Below, one piece after another: positions 45,637 to 57,616 of a stretch of 64,000 nt of DNA. A program made the position numbers and the translations under genes. This DNA is from Sternotherus odoratus (taxonomy: Eukaryota > Chordata > Testudines > Kinosternidae), in the NCBI GenBank assembly GCA_032164245.1, contig JAVMKO010000022.1, positions 11,035,845 through 11,099,844 on the forward strand, written 5' to 3'. Under the pieces are notes generated by a model. That model was given only the letters and a program-made list of their open reading frames with translations, made no database searches and was not told the DNA's origin. The stretch's first letter is position 1. Each line of letters opens with the position of its first letter.

Positions 45637-45642
45637 AATAAA
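45637..45642 (+). terminator. OARD1: candidate polyadenylation signal of OARD1
   Basis: AATAAA about 935 nt after the stop codon. Other variant hexamers may be used. Confidence 0.4.
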
Positions 45643-45649
45643 TAGCATA

Positions 45650-47440
45650 TGAATCTAGCAGTCCACCAAAAGACAGTCCATTACTTTGTGGTGGTCAGTA
45701 AACTTCAACTGGAACATCCTTTTTTTTTTTTTTCCTTCACATCCTTACAGTAACTTACCAGGTCTCTTTCTGCAGCATTTGGTTCAAAGATTATAATTCT
45801 GCTGATTTTTAGAACCTTATACTAAAGTCCTCTACCATATACTCTTAGTATTTGTAGTATATTTTATTTTTGATCTTGTCCACAGTGACTAATCTGATTC
45901 ACTTTTAGGATGCCCATTACTATAGTCACTGAGTGCCGGAGTATAAGAATTCTAGCATAAAGCAGAATCCCTAACAGATATCATCTTTTTATCCATGTAA
46001 TATATGGAAACCTGTAGCTATTCAGAAGCTACTAACAGCTTGTGTTGTGTAGGATCCTTTGCATAATTAACAGAGCTCTACAAATCCCCTTCTTTAATTT
46101 TTAAAGGCCTCATGTTGTTACTCTCCTTTTCAGTTGAAAATGATTTAATCTTTCCAGATCATGAATATCACTCTTAATTGGCTAGAGGGGTTGCATCTGG
46201 GTGATTCTGTCCTTCCACTCTTGTGTGTATTTGTAACACCTTAAAAATGCAAAGCCCACATGGGTTGTTGACTGCCCTTTTGTCCCTTGTAGCGTTGTTT
46301 TGGGTGTGTAACTGCTGTAGCCAAACACGGCAATAACTTTTTGAAGAAGGATTGAGTTCGACAAATAGAAGCTTGGAATATTAGATCTGTAAACAAGCAT
46401 AAATATGTACCAAAAATATGTGCATGGATTTAGGATTTTTGTATCTTATTTATATTTGTTGTCTAAATCTGTTAACAAACGCAAACAGTAAATCAATAGC
46501 AACTTTTTGTCTGCTCTGCACATTGATGGTTTCTTAACACTATTCATGTCCTCTGTATTGGTTCAGTGGGACACTGACATGTAAAACTGATGGCCATACT
46601 TTTTCTTTTCCTCTCTCTTACCCTCCTATAGTCTGCTGTTCCTTTTGATATTAAGGCTTGGTGCTGTTGATACAGAAACCACGGTGAGTCAGAAATTTAG
46701 CAGGAAGTGTGAACCCCATCTGATTCAGCACCTTGGCTGACCAGCCTCCCTCTGAGTTTTCCACCCATTCTGTGTAGGCTTAATCTGGGAAGTCACATGC
46801 CCGGATTCTTCTCTCTGTTCCCCTCACACTCGTGCTGGCTCTTGAAATTTCTTTGTATCTGGGAATTCCCCCTTCCTATTGCCCTGTACTTTCTCAGGTG
46901 TGAAAGATTTCATGGGTGGGTTGTAAAGCCATGGTTCTTCCCTGACAGATTAAATGTAGTAGCCCCTGTGTGGAGAAGGAGGCACAGGTGGAATCACAGC
47001 TGCTGTGAGTTTCTGCAGTGGCTACCAATTTATTTCCCAGTTTTATACCATGAGTGTCTCATAGGCCAAGGGGAGAAGATAAATACTTGAGACATTCAGA
47101 ATGTCACCAGAACATTGCCTGTAACTGTCTAGAACTGTTAGTCACAGCCCCCACATTGAGCCCTGAATTATCTATGCATGGTGGAAAATGAATAATTTTG
47201 TTTTCTATATACCTGTGTTTTTGTCTTTGAAAAAGATCCTTAGCATTTATAAGACATATATTTGCTCAATACATTTATCAAATTTGTAGCCTAGATCTAA
47301 GGTACTGGGTGGTTTGGGGTTTTTTTATGCTAAAGCTGCCCCAATATGCCTCTCTCCTGGCAATCCACTGAAGTCCACTGCATTCATGTTGTTAAGCACA
47401 GCACATAGCCTTCTCCTGTCCTGCTAACAAAAACAGTGCA
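45650..47440. other. convergent intergenic region between OARD1 and APOBEC2
   Basis: AT-rich sequence with a T-run at 45720-45733 and no supported exon. OARD1 and APOBEC2 end towards each other here. Confidence 0.5.
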
Positions 47441-47442
47441 CG

Positions 47443-47448
47443 TTTATT
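47443..47448 (-). terminator. APOBEC2: candidate polyadenylation signal of APOBEC2
   Basis: TTTATT on the plus strand gives AATAAA on the coding strand, about 775 nt downstream of the APOBEC2 stop. Confidence 0.4.
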
Positions 47449-48221
47449 TAAAAAAAAAATGCCTAAATACTACATGGTAAATGTAGTCTGAGTCCAACAG
47501 GACCACATCTGCTAAAGGTTTTTGATGCATCCTCCCTGACTCAAAGCAGCTCTGAAAAGCTGAAGGCGTGTCCCAGATGTCCAAATCTGTCATGCTTGTC
47601 TCCCCACTGGGTGACAGATCTCTTACATGCTGACCCTGGAGAGATGAGAGAGAGACATGTTACCAGCTTCGGAGGTTTCAGGGCTTTGTTGCTCAAAATT
47701 AGTTATGGACTTCTCAATCTTTGTGTATGGCAGAAGGGATGATGTATTATAATAGTGCCCTCCTTTGATATTTTTCTAGGGGACTAGAACCAGTACCACC
47801 TCCTCTTTCCAGTTACATTAGAGGTGCAAACATCACCCACCTATAAAAGAAAGGAACGTTCTTTCTGTATCTAATGACTCTTTGTTTCCTATTGAAAAGT
47901 GATTTAGGGCGGAGGGGTGAAATTCCTAGAGATACTGACAAGTCCCTGGGAGGAAGAGAGCTCCGTATGCATCTACATGCCCTATAGTGGGGAAGATCAC
48001 ACTAATGGATTGCTAGCTGCAGTGGGTAAGGTACTACTAAGGCGAAGTTCATGATGCTCATGTACTGTCAGACCTAGGCAGAGCTGGAGTCACAGATGGC
48101 CGTGACAGTACCCTTAAAAGCCTCTCTTTCTGCCTTAACACATACAGAAATAGAGATGAGACTGTCTTCCATTAAAGCAAGCAGCTAAACGAGCAAACTG
48201 AAATCCTCACTGGTGTAGGCC

Positions 48222-48756
48222 TCAGTGTAGAACCTCTGATAACTTCTCTTCATAATACAGGAAGTTCTCTTGAATGTCCTCCCAGGGCTCAAAGGCCTTT
48301 GCCTCTCCTTCCTGCTCCACAAAGTTCTGCCAGATATACTCAAAGTCTTGAGGCTTCATAATCTTCAGTTTGCATCCAGATGTCTTCAGTTTCTTCAGGG
48401 CAGCCTGCATCTCCGGCTCCTCCCACATGAAGAGGCGGCTTACCAGGATGGTGAGGCGCAGGTTCTTGTTCTTCTGCAGTATCTGGGCTATCTGGTCAGC
48501 ACAGGGCACACAGGGGCTGGAGGAGACATACCAGGTGACGTTGTAGCGCAGGTTGGGATCGCACATGGGCAAGATGTTGTTGAAGAAAGCATCTTCGGCA
48601 TGGGCTGCTGCATGCTCATCCTCCAGATAACCCCGAAAGCTTCCTGACTCTTTGCCTTGGGTCTCCACAACATAACATAGGAAGGTCTTGTTCCTGCCTG
48701 AGCTGTATTCCACGTTCCTGAACTGGAATTTGAAAAAGAAGTCTGGGAAGCGCTCC
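48222..48756 (-). CDS. APOBEC2: APOBEC2 exon 2: deaminase-fold domain
   Basis: 535 nt after the acceptor CTCTCTCCATAG|, starting ERFPDFFFKFQFRNVEYSSG and ending KLSEVLH with TGA at 48224-48222. It carries the whole zinc-coordination motif (HAE, PCxxC). Confidence 0.97.
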
Positions 48757-51700
48757 CTATGGAGAGAGGGAGAGCAAGAGAAATGCCTTAGTGTTATAAC
48801 ATATCCTATAACACACAGCCTCTAACTAGCAACTCTCAACCAAAGATATTTACAAATATTAGTCAAGCCCCACACCCTCCCTTCCCTCCTCAGAGTGGAA
48901 ATATAAGTACCATATTTTACAGATGAGGTCGGGAGAGAAACAAGTCAAAGAACTTGTGACTTGCCCATGGCTCCCAACCAGTCCGTAGCAGAAATGGAAT
49001 GGAGAATTAGGGCACTGGACAGGAATTCAGAAGTCGTGGGTTCAGTTCCTTAGCTCAGCCACAGACTTCCTATGTGATCTTGGGTGAGTCACTTAATCTA
49101 CCCTGGGCCTTGGTTCTTCACCTGCAAAGTAGGGACTATACCTCCTCCCTCATCTGGGTGCTGTAAGGATGAAAAATTAATTGTGAGGTGTTCAGATAGT
49201 CTACTTAGCGAGGCCATGTAAGTACATCAATAGATAGGAATAGAACCTTGGAGTTCTGGCTCCCAGTCCCATATTGTCTCTGCCTGGCTTCTTTGGGTTA
49301 TGTGTGACGCATCCATCAATCCTGCGAATCTTGGTGTATTCTCTGTTAGAGAATTTCAGGACTGCTCAACACAAGGAGTGACTTTCTTGAAACTACTGTA
49401 GTGTGTTATTTGAATGTCTTATTTTTTTACTGCTACAGGAAGCAGGAAAATGACTTCCTTGGGTACAGGTCTGCTAGAGCACTACTGATCTGAGCTGCAC
49501 ACCTGCCATTCCATTGTGAAGCCCCTCCACAGCTCTGCCAGTGCCCTTTAATGGAAGTCTACAGTACCCATACAGTCCAGAACTCTGGTGTATCAACTCT
49601 CCTCCATCTAGATCAGGGGTCTCCAAACTTTTCAGCCCGAGGGCCGCATTAGCTATCAAATAGCAGTTCGGGGGCCGACAACACACTCGAGGTCCAAATA
49701 AAAAAGAATCAAAACATGGATGTTGTTTTTAATTATTTATTTAATATTATTTTATTCAGTTATTATTTAATAACACATTGATACACTACACATGAACACC
49801 TGTTCACTACACATGAACACTACACCTGAACACTACACATGAACACCTGAACACTACACATGAACACCTGTTCACAACACCTGAACACCACACCTGAACA
49901 CCACACCTGAACACCACACATGAACACCTGAACACTACACATGAACACTACACATGAACACCTGTTCACTACACATGAACACTACACATGAACACCTGTT
50001 CACTACACATGAACACTACACATCAACCCCCCAACTGACCCACCCAGCCAGGTCTCTCCCCCCAAAACCTCCTTTCCTCCAACCCCCCTCCCCCAACTGA
50101 CCCACCCAGCCAGGTCTCTCCCCCCAAAACCTCCTTTCCTCCCACCCACCCCCCAACTGACCCACCCAGCCAGGTCTCTCACCCCAAAACCTCCTTTCCT
50201 CCCACCCACCCCCCAACTGACCCACCCAGCCAGGTCTCTCACCCCAAAACCTCCTTTCCTCCCACCCCCCCCCCTCAAATGACCCACCCAGCCAGGTCTC
50301 TCACCCCAAAACCTCCTTTCCTCCAAACCCCCCCCCAAAGACCCACCCAGCCAGGTCTCTCACCCCAAAACCTCCTTTCCTCCAACCCCCCCCCCCAAAT
50401 GACCCACCCAGCCAGGTCTCTCACCCCAAAACCTCCTTTCCTCCAACCCCCACCCCCAAATGACCCACCCAGCCAGGTCTCTCACCCCAAAACCTCCTTT
50501 CCTCCAACCCCCCCCCCCCCAACTGACCCACCCAGCCAGGTCTCTCACCCCAAAACCTCCTTTCCTCCCACCCACCCCCCAACTGACCCACCCAGCCAGG
50601 TCTCTCACCCCAAAACCTCCTTTCCTCCCACCCCCCCACCCTCAAATGACCCACCCAGCCAGGTCTCTCACCCCAAAACCTCCTTTCCTCCAATCCCCCC
50701 CCAAATGACCCACCCAGCCAGGTCTCTCACCCCAAAACCTCCTTTCCTCCAACCCCCCCCAAATGACCCACCCAGCCAGGTCTCTCACCCCAAAACCTCC
50801 TTTCCTCCAACCCCCCCCCCCCAACTGACCCACCCAGCCAGGTCTCTCACCCCCCCCAACTGACCTGCTCAACCCGGTCTCTCCCCACAGACCGGTTCGC
50901 CGCCTGGCAGTGGGTGGCTCCTTGTTTCGCCCCCTGCAACTGCGTGGCGGTGCGGCGCGTCCCGGCCCCAGCTCCGAGCTGTCCCTGGCCGGCGGCGGCA
51001 GCCGAGCACGCGGCGCTTCCAGGCCCCGCGGCTGGCGGCGGCGGCCGAGCGCGCGGCGCTTCCAGGCCCCGCGGCTGGCGGCGGCGGCCGAGCGCGCGGC
51101 GCTTCCAGGCCCCAGCGCGGAGCCAAAAAGATCTCCGCGGGCCGGATGAGAGGGCCTCGCGGGCCGCATCCGGCCCGCGGGCCGTAGTTTGGAGACCCCT
51201 GATCTAGATTGACTATCTTCTGAACAGAGACCGGTGCCTGGCTAGTACTAGCATATAAATGGCAAGCTTCTGTACACACTGATGCAAGTGTACTTCAGTT
51301 CTGCTGGGTAGCCTACCGTTCTGGTCCTCGAACATCAATTCTGCTGTGGTATTGTTGAATATGGTTATAGGAGACTAAATGTAGCCCTGATATAAATAGG
51401 TGCATCTCCCTCTGCAGTCATTGTTAATGGTTCTCTGCCAACTTCATGACTTTATCTCTGAGACAATTGGCGATTCCTTTTAAAAATCAGAAGGTTCAAC
51501 CCAGCACAAGCCATCGTCCCCTTGTTTCAAAGGCAGGTTTCCAAAGCAACAAGAAATTGAAATGAATGTTTATTTAAAAAATTAAGAGACATAATAGTCA
51601 CATACAAATTCATCCCTGACGTAATTCTGTTGACTTCAATGAAGTTGCAGCGGGGGTAAATTTGTCTCTCTCTTTTAATGAGTCTTTTAATCTGTGAGGG

Positions 51701-54700
51701 CCAGATCTGAAAGCTCTTAAAGTCAATGCAAAGACTCCTATTGATTTCAGAGTGCTTTAAATCAAGGCTTCCAACCAGATTTACATAAAATCTCTTCCCT
51801 ATCACGTACTAGGCTGGCTGGGATTACCTGGGATGTTAAACTAAATCTGTTTTTCTAGCAATGTGGAATATACATTAGATCACTTTATTCCCGAAAATAA
51901 GCCTATAAACAAGCCTAAAGAGACTATTCAAGATTGTTCATGGTTGGCTGAGATCTTAGAAACCGAAACCCTTGCTCATCATAGGTGTGGAGAGTACTAA
52001 TTCATGAAAAGGGATGGACTTAAGCCCAGCTGAATCAGAGCAATGTGGATATTCCAGCACAAATATGTCATCTAAACATCTGTAGTGGGATAACATAAAT
52101 CTTTGTCATAGGATTTGTAGTCACTGTTCTCAGCAATCAAAAACTGTACCAGGTGTGTCTGGCCCCCTATGCCTGCAATCTCCATTAGAAAGTGATTCAG
52201 CAGGAAAAGAGAAAGCCACATGTACCCTAAAATTGTACACACTTTGGACCTCTGCCAGCGCATGGTCTGACCTTTCAGCATTTCAGACACATATAATAAT
52301 AGGTAATTATGATACTTTGCATTTCTATAGCATCATTCATCTAAGGAGGTTACAGCACTTTACAAACAATTCATTGAGCTTCACAATACAACTCAGAAGT
52401 AGCTAAGTAAAGGGGTCTAATAGTAAAGAAGTGGCTGATTTTCAGGAGACTTGTGTTCTAGTTCTAGCCCATGATGCTAAGTTGCTCTCTGATAATGAAC
52501 AAGTTATTAAGCCTCTCTAGACACAATTTCCCCATGTGTAAAATGTGGATAATCCTATCTATCCATTTTTGAATGAAAGGTGTTGTATAAATGTTATACC
52601 CATTTTACAGATGGGGAAAGAAAAGGGCTCTTGTTTCAAGGTCACATAGAATGTCAGTGGCTGAACCAACCAATAGAACCCAGGAGCTGTGGTCTCTGGT
52701 TATATAGGGCCTACACAAAAGCAATGTTTCATGCTCCCTTCACTAGCTCTGTAGCAGCCATTCAGTAACAAAACTGTCTGGGGCTCATTGATGACAATGG
52801 TGCAAGGACTCTCTAGTAGACCCATACTGCTCTGTCAAGACTGAAGCCTACCACAACCAAGGAAAAGGAGAAGGATTTGCCACTGCATGTCTGTGCTATA
52901 AGGATTCTCATTTACTCCCCAGAGGAATGTAGTGTAAATTAACGCATCCATTTGAATCCCATGAAGTTTACACAGCTGGGCAGAATCTGGCTGTAACACT
53001 GAGAAAAGGGTTTTAATGTTCTTAAGTGTAAAGAGCGAATCAGGTTGCCAGCCCCATTTGCAAAGCACAGACTTCTTGGGGCTGTCCCTAATCCAAGATT
53101 GACAATTGAAATGCTTGAACTGTATACAGTGTAATTGAGCACACCCGTTGCAGTATTTGGAGTTGTAAATTCTCTCATTAGCTGGATAACTGGCACTCTC
53201 TGCTGAAATTTTATAAGTAACTAGAAAATCCAAACTGGGATCACATCCAAGAAAGGCACAGAGAAAGAGATTCCCATCTGCAGTCCTAGGACTTCCAAAT
53301 ACAATATCTTAACACAGGCACTTCTTAAACAGTGGGCTAAATTTGCTGGAGTTTTTAGTTCCTTCGTGATTCCTCTGAGCTCTCCCTGTTTTCTTCCTTT
53401 GCTTTCCCAGTTCTCACCCTTAGGAGCCCAGCACATCAGTAATAATCCCAGGTAGATATATCTCCTGCTGGATCTCGTCGTACAGCAAAAGGTAGATCTT
53501 TGGGCACAATCCTCAAATAGCACAGTGATTAGTAAGGTATAAGTACTTTGGGTTTTATAGTATTTGCTTGGTTACCAGTGGCTGCACAATTCCTTGTCCA
53601 TATCATAAAAGCCATTATAACATCTGGCACCAGTTCCATTTGTTCTCAGTCTGTACAGAGGCCAAGGAGTGAAAGACCTTTGGTCTCATGATCTCACCCC
53701 GAGAGCTGCCCTCCAAAACCGAGATGAGGCCCACTGGTCGGGGGGTTTTGGGGAACCTTTCACCATTCTTGTCCAAAGTTTACCCCTCCTGTGGATAGTA
53801 ATGGATAGAGGATAGTCCCCAACAAGGGCAATCCAGCTAGGATCCTGGAGTCTCCCAGAATTGGCATCCATCTCCCGGTGACTATTGAAAGCAATCCAGA
53901 AGATTTTAGTAGGATATTTTAAGGAAATAACATTTTGTCATGTGGGGGGCGGGGGAATCTCCCGGAATAGCTTCAGTCAGAGTTGGCAAATCTAAATCCA
54001 GCACCTCTGACTGGGCCTCTGGAACAGCCATGCAACATCACAGAAATCAAAAAGTATCGTTAAGGCCACAGGGCCAGATTTTGCTTTGCCACATGTCTTG
54101 CCCAGTAAGTTCACTAGTGCAAAATGGGTGTAAATCGGAATGGTAACATTGTACGCCGACCCAGCATTCACTTTGTGCAGGTGAATATCATGACAGGGTA
54201 GGGTTTTCAGAAGCACTTCATACTGGCGCAACTCTGCTTTCATTGAAGACAATGGTATTGACTTGAAAATCCCACCAAGGGCAAGACAGTGGAACATGGC
54301 CTGCTATTTTTTAACCATCAAAAATGACAGAAGACTTTTAAAAGAGATTATGAAAACAGAAATCCAGAGGGAAAAACAAGTATTAGAATTTAGGGATGGA
54401 GCAATGTAATGTCATTATTTATATCAGAATATCCATTACAGTCCGCAAAGTAACAAGTGAAAATGGCACCTTGTTAATGGCAACATGTTTGCTCTCTGTG
54501 CATCTTTGAATCACATCTGCTGATGGGTATTTTTTGGACCAAAAGCTTTCACTCACTTTAGCCCTGTATTGAGGCAACACAGCTAGAGGGGAGAGAGCTG
54601 GAGTATATCCTGCCTTATGCATCATCATCAGAATTGCTAGCTGAGTTCTGATTAGAGAATCTTTCCTATTAGTGATGATGTATCAGACAGAAAGGCCCCA

Positions 54701-56694
54701 CCTGGATTTTCAGTTCCTGGATTGAAATCTGTGTTAAAGGCTGCTGGAAAATAATCACATTTTGGTTTATTGAGTACATAGGCTTGGCAATCTTGGGAGA
54801 GAATAAATACAAAGCTATACCATAACATTTTTATAATGGCACGTTTCTGGTTAAGCCACACTTTAAATTATGTATGGTTGCATCCAGATAGTACAGTGAC
54901 TGGCATATTAGAAATGCCTAGGGATGGTAGATTAGACAGACAGAGATTTTCCTAGCCACGCCTTTCTCTCATATATTATTAATGTATAATCATTTGTCCA
55001 TTGATTAATCATCATTCCATGCTTGTATTAGCTGCATGGTTTATTGGTTTGGGGTCTTATAAGGATCCTCTTGTAGGCTGTGCTTTTCAGAAGGCCTCAA
55101 CACTCAGAACATGCGCTAGATTTCCCATAGTGCTCATCATCCAGTTAGACTCCTAAATAAGTGGCCAGATGTCTAAAAGCCCCCCCATGTCCAGCCTGCT
55201 GAGCTATCTGGAAAATCTGGCCCTCTGTGTCACAGTGGGAGCTGCTGAGTCAGTGGTTAATTTGTGCCAGGGCTGCACCCTGGCACCTCGGCTTGGTGGT
55301 TCATAATCATGCCATCTCTGGGCTTGCTGCATTAGTTCTGAATGTAAAAAAATGGCTTGAGTCTCGGCACCTCTTTCCATACAAATTAAGTGCTGTGCTG
55401 AGTACTTTTGAAAACTGGCTGATGGTCTGGTAGCTAAATGTGAACTGAGCTCTTTGGACAGTTTGGCCCCAAGGGTAGGCGCTGAGCCCTAGAAAATTTG
55501 ACCCCTGCGCTCATTTGAAAATCTAGTCTGTATGATTCATAGTGCAGGCACAACACAGCAGTGGGTATTTTTCAGGGCTGATTCTAGGGTCCCATTATTG
55601 GGGGACCAAGTGGTTATTCTGGGTTCCTATTTGAAAAACAAACAACCTTCCAGGAGTCTTGAGGCTCGTTAGACCTATGGAAAATCGTGGATTTTAAGAG
55701 TTTAAAAAGTAAAACTGGGCTGCTGTGCCAGTTTATAATTTCTATAAAGGATGAAGGCTCTCCAAACTGTGGCTGTTCCACTGCTTAACACTGGATAACT
55801 TTGTACACATTTCGGCCTTTTTGATAATAATTTGGAGCTCTTTGAAGATTGTTTGGGGAGGGTGGGTGTTGGGGAAGCTTTCCCCATCTTGTCCGGAATC
55901 TACCACTCCCGTGGATACTAATGGACAGAGGATAATCCCCAACAAGGACAATCCAGCACCTCTGTAACAGCTGTGCGACTCCACTAAAGTCAACAGTCTC
56001 CTTTGCTTGCCCCTCTCCACCCACCCCATTAGCTCTGGGCTGATATTTTTCCTAACCCAGCAACAGAGGAACTTGCAAACAAGACCCCTTCAAGAAATCA
56101 ATATTTCAATATTCTTCAAGGGCCCAGTTCTTCCACCCTTTCACCAAGTAGTACTTGACTAGTGATCCCACTGAAACCAGTGGGACTACTTGCATGTTAA
56201 ATGGCTTGAGAGCATTGGCAAGAGAGAATTGGTAGAATCAGGCCCATAAATGGATCCAGTGAGTTACAAGCTGATTTGAATCCATCCTACACCTCGGTGG
56301 TGAAACTCTCCTCACTAGGCAACTTCACCCTAGCTGTGGGAAGAACCACAACCTGCACAATATAAACAAAGTTGAAAAAATCCCTTTCCAGACTTGCACT
56401 GGCCCGAGATTTCACCCTTTTTTAACCAACATTAAAATTTCAGGTCAAAACTTCAGGCAGAGACCTCACCCTGTGAGACTGTGAGAGAAGCTAAGTGGAA
56501 ATGAGTCATCCTGGCTTTCTTTACTCCCTGCCTCTTTTAAACTAAACCCTGTGCACTGATCTTTCTTACCCTCTCACAATTTCAAAGGGCGGCAGTTTCT
56601 CCAGCTCCTTCTTCTTTTCCTCAGATGCCTCTGAATTCTCAGGCTTTTCCTCACCATTCTGGGTGTCGTCGGGCTCCTTCTGGTTTTCAGCCAT
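48222..56694 (-). CDS. APOBEC2: APOBEC2, zinc deaminase-fold protein (spliced, 2 coding exons)
   Basis: Member of the AID/APOBEC family expressed mainly in striated muscle in mammals; a deaminase activity has not been firmly shown, and a chromatin/transcription role has been proposed. Coding exons are 56570-56694 (phase 2 out) and 48222-48756, giving 219 aa (human 224). The N-terminus is an acidic Glu/Lys/Pro segment (GEEKPENSEASEEKKKELEK) leading into LPPFEIVRGERF. The zinc site is complete: HAE at 94-96 and PCxxC with Cys124 and Cys127, the spacing of the human protein. Family signatures FQFRNVEYSSGRNKTFLCYV, RGYLEDEHAAAHAE, RYNVTWYVSSSPC, LFMWEEPEMQAALKKLK and WEDIQENFLYYEEKL are all present. 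The 7.8 kb intron carries a satellite-bearing hAT element, SINEs and a duplicated 93-bp block. It lies tail-to-tail with OARD1, as in mammals. Confidence 0.97.
48905..49245. repeat. MIR-like fragment followed by a tRNA-derived SINE
   Basis: ATTTTACAGATGAGG and ACTTGCCCATGG at 48905-48985 resemble reversed MIR. From about 48995 a plus-strand SINE follows, with box B-like GGTTCAGTTCC at 49039-49049, then TATGTGATCTTGGGTGAGTC and a body ending near GGCCATGTAAGTAC. Confidence 0.65.
49771..50025. repeat. short-unit tandem repeat inside the hAT element
   Basis: Irregular repeats of ACACTACACATGAACACCTG with TTC or AAC variants, mixing about 14-bp and 23-bp units. Confidence 0.85.
50028..50886. repeat. 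60-bp minisatellite, 14 full units and one degenerate, inside the hAT element
   Basis: Each unit contains GACCCACCCAGCCAGGTCTC, then TCACCCCAAAACCTCCTTTC, then CTCC and a C-rich spacer of variable length. Unit starts are near 50036, 50097, 50158, 50218, 50280, 50339, 50400, 50460, 50525, 50585, 50647, 50706, 50765 and 50826. Units differ mainly in the C-tract. Confidence 0.93.
51001..51117. repeat. 43-bp GC-rich tandem repeat, about three copies, inside the hAT element
   Basis: GCCGAGC starts copies at 51001, 51044 and 51087, each followed by GCGGCGCTTCCAGGCCCC. Confidence 0.88.
52411..52690. repeat. tRNA-SINE followed by reversed MIR-like sequence (APOBEC2 intron)
   Basis: The head region CAGGAGACTTGTGTTCTAGT, then CACAATTTCCCCATGTGTAA and TTGTATAAATG, follow the SINE order. 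Then CCCATTTTACAGATGGGGAA...AAGGTCACATAGAATGTCAG resembles a reversed MIR core. Confidence 0.6.
53745..53837. repeat. 93-bp dispersed direct repeat, copy 1 (APOBEC2 intron)
   Basis: Ends GGATAGTCCCCAACAAGGGC AATCCAGC; matches 55864-55957 over most positions. Family unknown. Confidence 0.7.
55864..55957. repeat. 93-bp dispersed direct repeat, copy 2 (APOBEC2 intron)
   Basis: Ends GGATAATCCCCAACAAGGAC AATCCAGC; the pair lies 2.1 kb apart. After AATCCAGC the second copy continues CACCTCTGTAACAGC, which resembles sequence at 53998-54030 downstream of copy 1, so copy 1 seems rearranged or interrupted. Confidence 0.7.
56095..56250. repeat. palindromic element of the CCCACTGAA-type core (APOBEC2 intron)
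   Basis: Opens GGGCCCAGTTCTTCCACC and closes GAATCAGGCCC; the centre CCCACTGAAACCAGTGGG is self-complementary. Confidence 0.5.
56570..56694 (-). CDS. APOBEC2: APOBEC2 exon 1: acidic N-terminus
   Basis: The ATG is at 56694-56692 (minus strand) with MAENQKEPDDTQNGEEKPEN, ending PPFEIVRG with donor AGAGG|GTAAGA. The start matches the family's short acidic N-terminus. Confidence 0.93.
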
Positions 56695-57028
56695 CCTCTT
56701 GGGCACTGGTGCACTGGGTTCAAACCACGAGGAAACAATTTTTTGATACTAGTGCAGGGACGGAGATGGGAGCGAGAGAGAGGAAAAAAAAGGAGTTGGG
56801 AGTTCCAGTCCTAGGCACAGTTGTCAGGAGCTAAATATGGAATAGCGCTGCAGTGAGAGTGACTGGATGGGGGGTAGAACGATCTGACAACTCTCAGATA
56901 TCATCGCCTTCCCTCGCTTTTGCCAAGGCCTTTTATCAATCTCACTCCCCTTTTGCATTTAAAACAAAGTGACGAATCACTGTGGGCGGGTGAGGGCATG
57001 TATGGAAAACCCAGGAAGCAGAAGTCAC

Positions 57029-57036
57029 CTATTTAT
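57029..57036 (-). promoter_or_regulatory. APOBEC2: possible APOBEC2 TATA/MEF2-like box
   Basis: ATAAATAG on the coding strand, about 335 nt upstream of the APOBEC2 ATG. It could act as a TATA element or, given muscle expression of the family, a MEF2-like site. Position is the only support. Confidence 0.25.
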
Positions 57037-57525
57037 CCACAGGCAGGACAGAAAACTGGCAGGCTGTAAGATTGACCTCTTCCCCGCCTGCCCTGAGTTG
57101 CCAGCATTCTACCATCCTACCCTTGAGGAACCACGCTTCTAGAGTGGGCAGGAAGGAGCAGGAAGAGTCCCCGATTTGTTTTATGTAAGGATCACCCTGG
57201 ATAATGCATGGGGCTGAGCCACACTTCAGTGCGGCTCCCTGCAGACATTACAGCGGGAGCCCTCACAAGACCGAGAAAATTACACTCTCTGCAAACCATG
57301 CTCCCGTGGAGTGGGCACTGAAAGACAGGGATCCAACAGGGGTGAAATCCTAGTCCCATCAAAGGCAATGGCACAATCACCACTGATGTCAAAGGGTCCA
57401 GAAATTTTCACCGCAGGTGTAAAGGCAGCCGTGTACAGTTACACAGAGAGGAAATTTTGGGGGTGTGTGGTTTTGCCAGATTACACCAGCTCAGGATCTG
57501 GTCCTTCTTCCCTTCATTTATCTCT

Positions 57526-57616
57526 CTTTAGACTGTAAGCTGCTTGGGGCAGGGGACATTCCTTTTTGGATGCATGGAACTCACATTGCAAACAAATCAT
57601 AAATAATAATAAAAAG
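57526..57616 (+). repeat. SINE 3' fragment
   Basis: TTTAGACTGTAAGCTGCTTG, GGGCAGGGGACATTCC and an AATAATAAT-like end form the reptile SINE tail. Confidence 0.65.

Larger units (their letters stand above)
49614..51201. mobile_element. 1.6 kb hAT-type nonautonomous transposon loaded with minisatellites
   Basis: The ends are a perfect 16-bp inverted repeat, CAGGGGTCTCCAAACT at 49614 and its complement ending at 51201. An exact 8-bp target duplication ATCTAGAT flanks it (49606-49613 and 51202-51209), the hAT hallmark. The interior has no transposase: AT-rich left part, a short-unit array (49771-50025), a 60-bp array (50028-50886) and a GC-rich part with a 43-bp repeat (51001-51117). It lies in the APOBEC2 intron. 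Exact ends and duplication point to a fairly recent insertion. Confidence 0.92.

Noticed and set aside
48990..49100. A possible tRNA gene suggested by a box B-like GGTTCAGTTCC.
   Set aside because: There is no cloverleaf; the box is the head of a tRNA-derived SINE with the usual SINE body following.
50279..50863. A 194-residue proline-rich open frame on the plus strand and matching long frames on the minus strand.
   Set aside because: It is produced by the 60-bp minisatellite inside the hAT element, whose period is close to a multiple of three. There is no promoter, start context or family similarity.
49771..50886. Regular repeats that could suggest a CRISPR array.
   Set aside because: Units are directly adjacent with no unique spacers, in a vertebrate intron and inside a transposon; it is a minisatellite.
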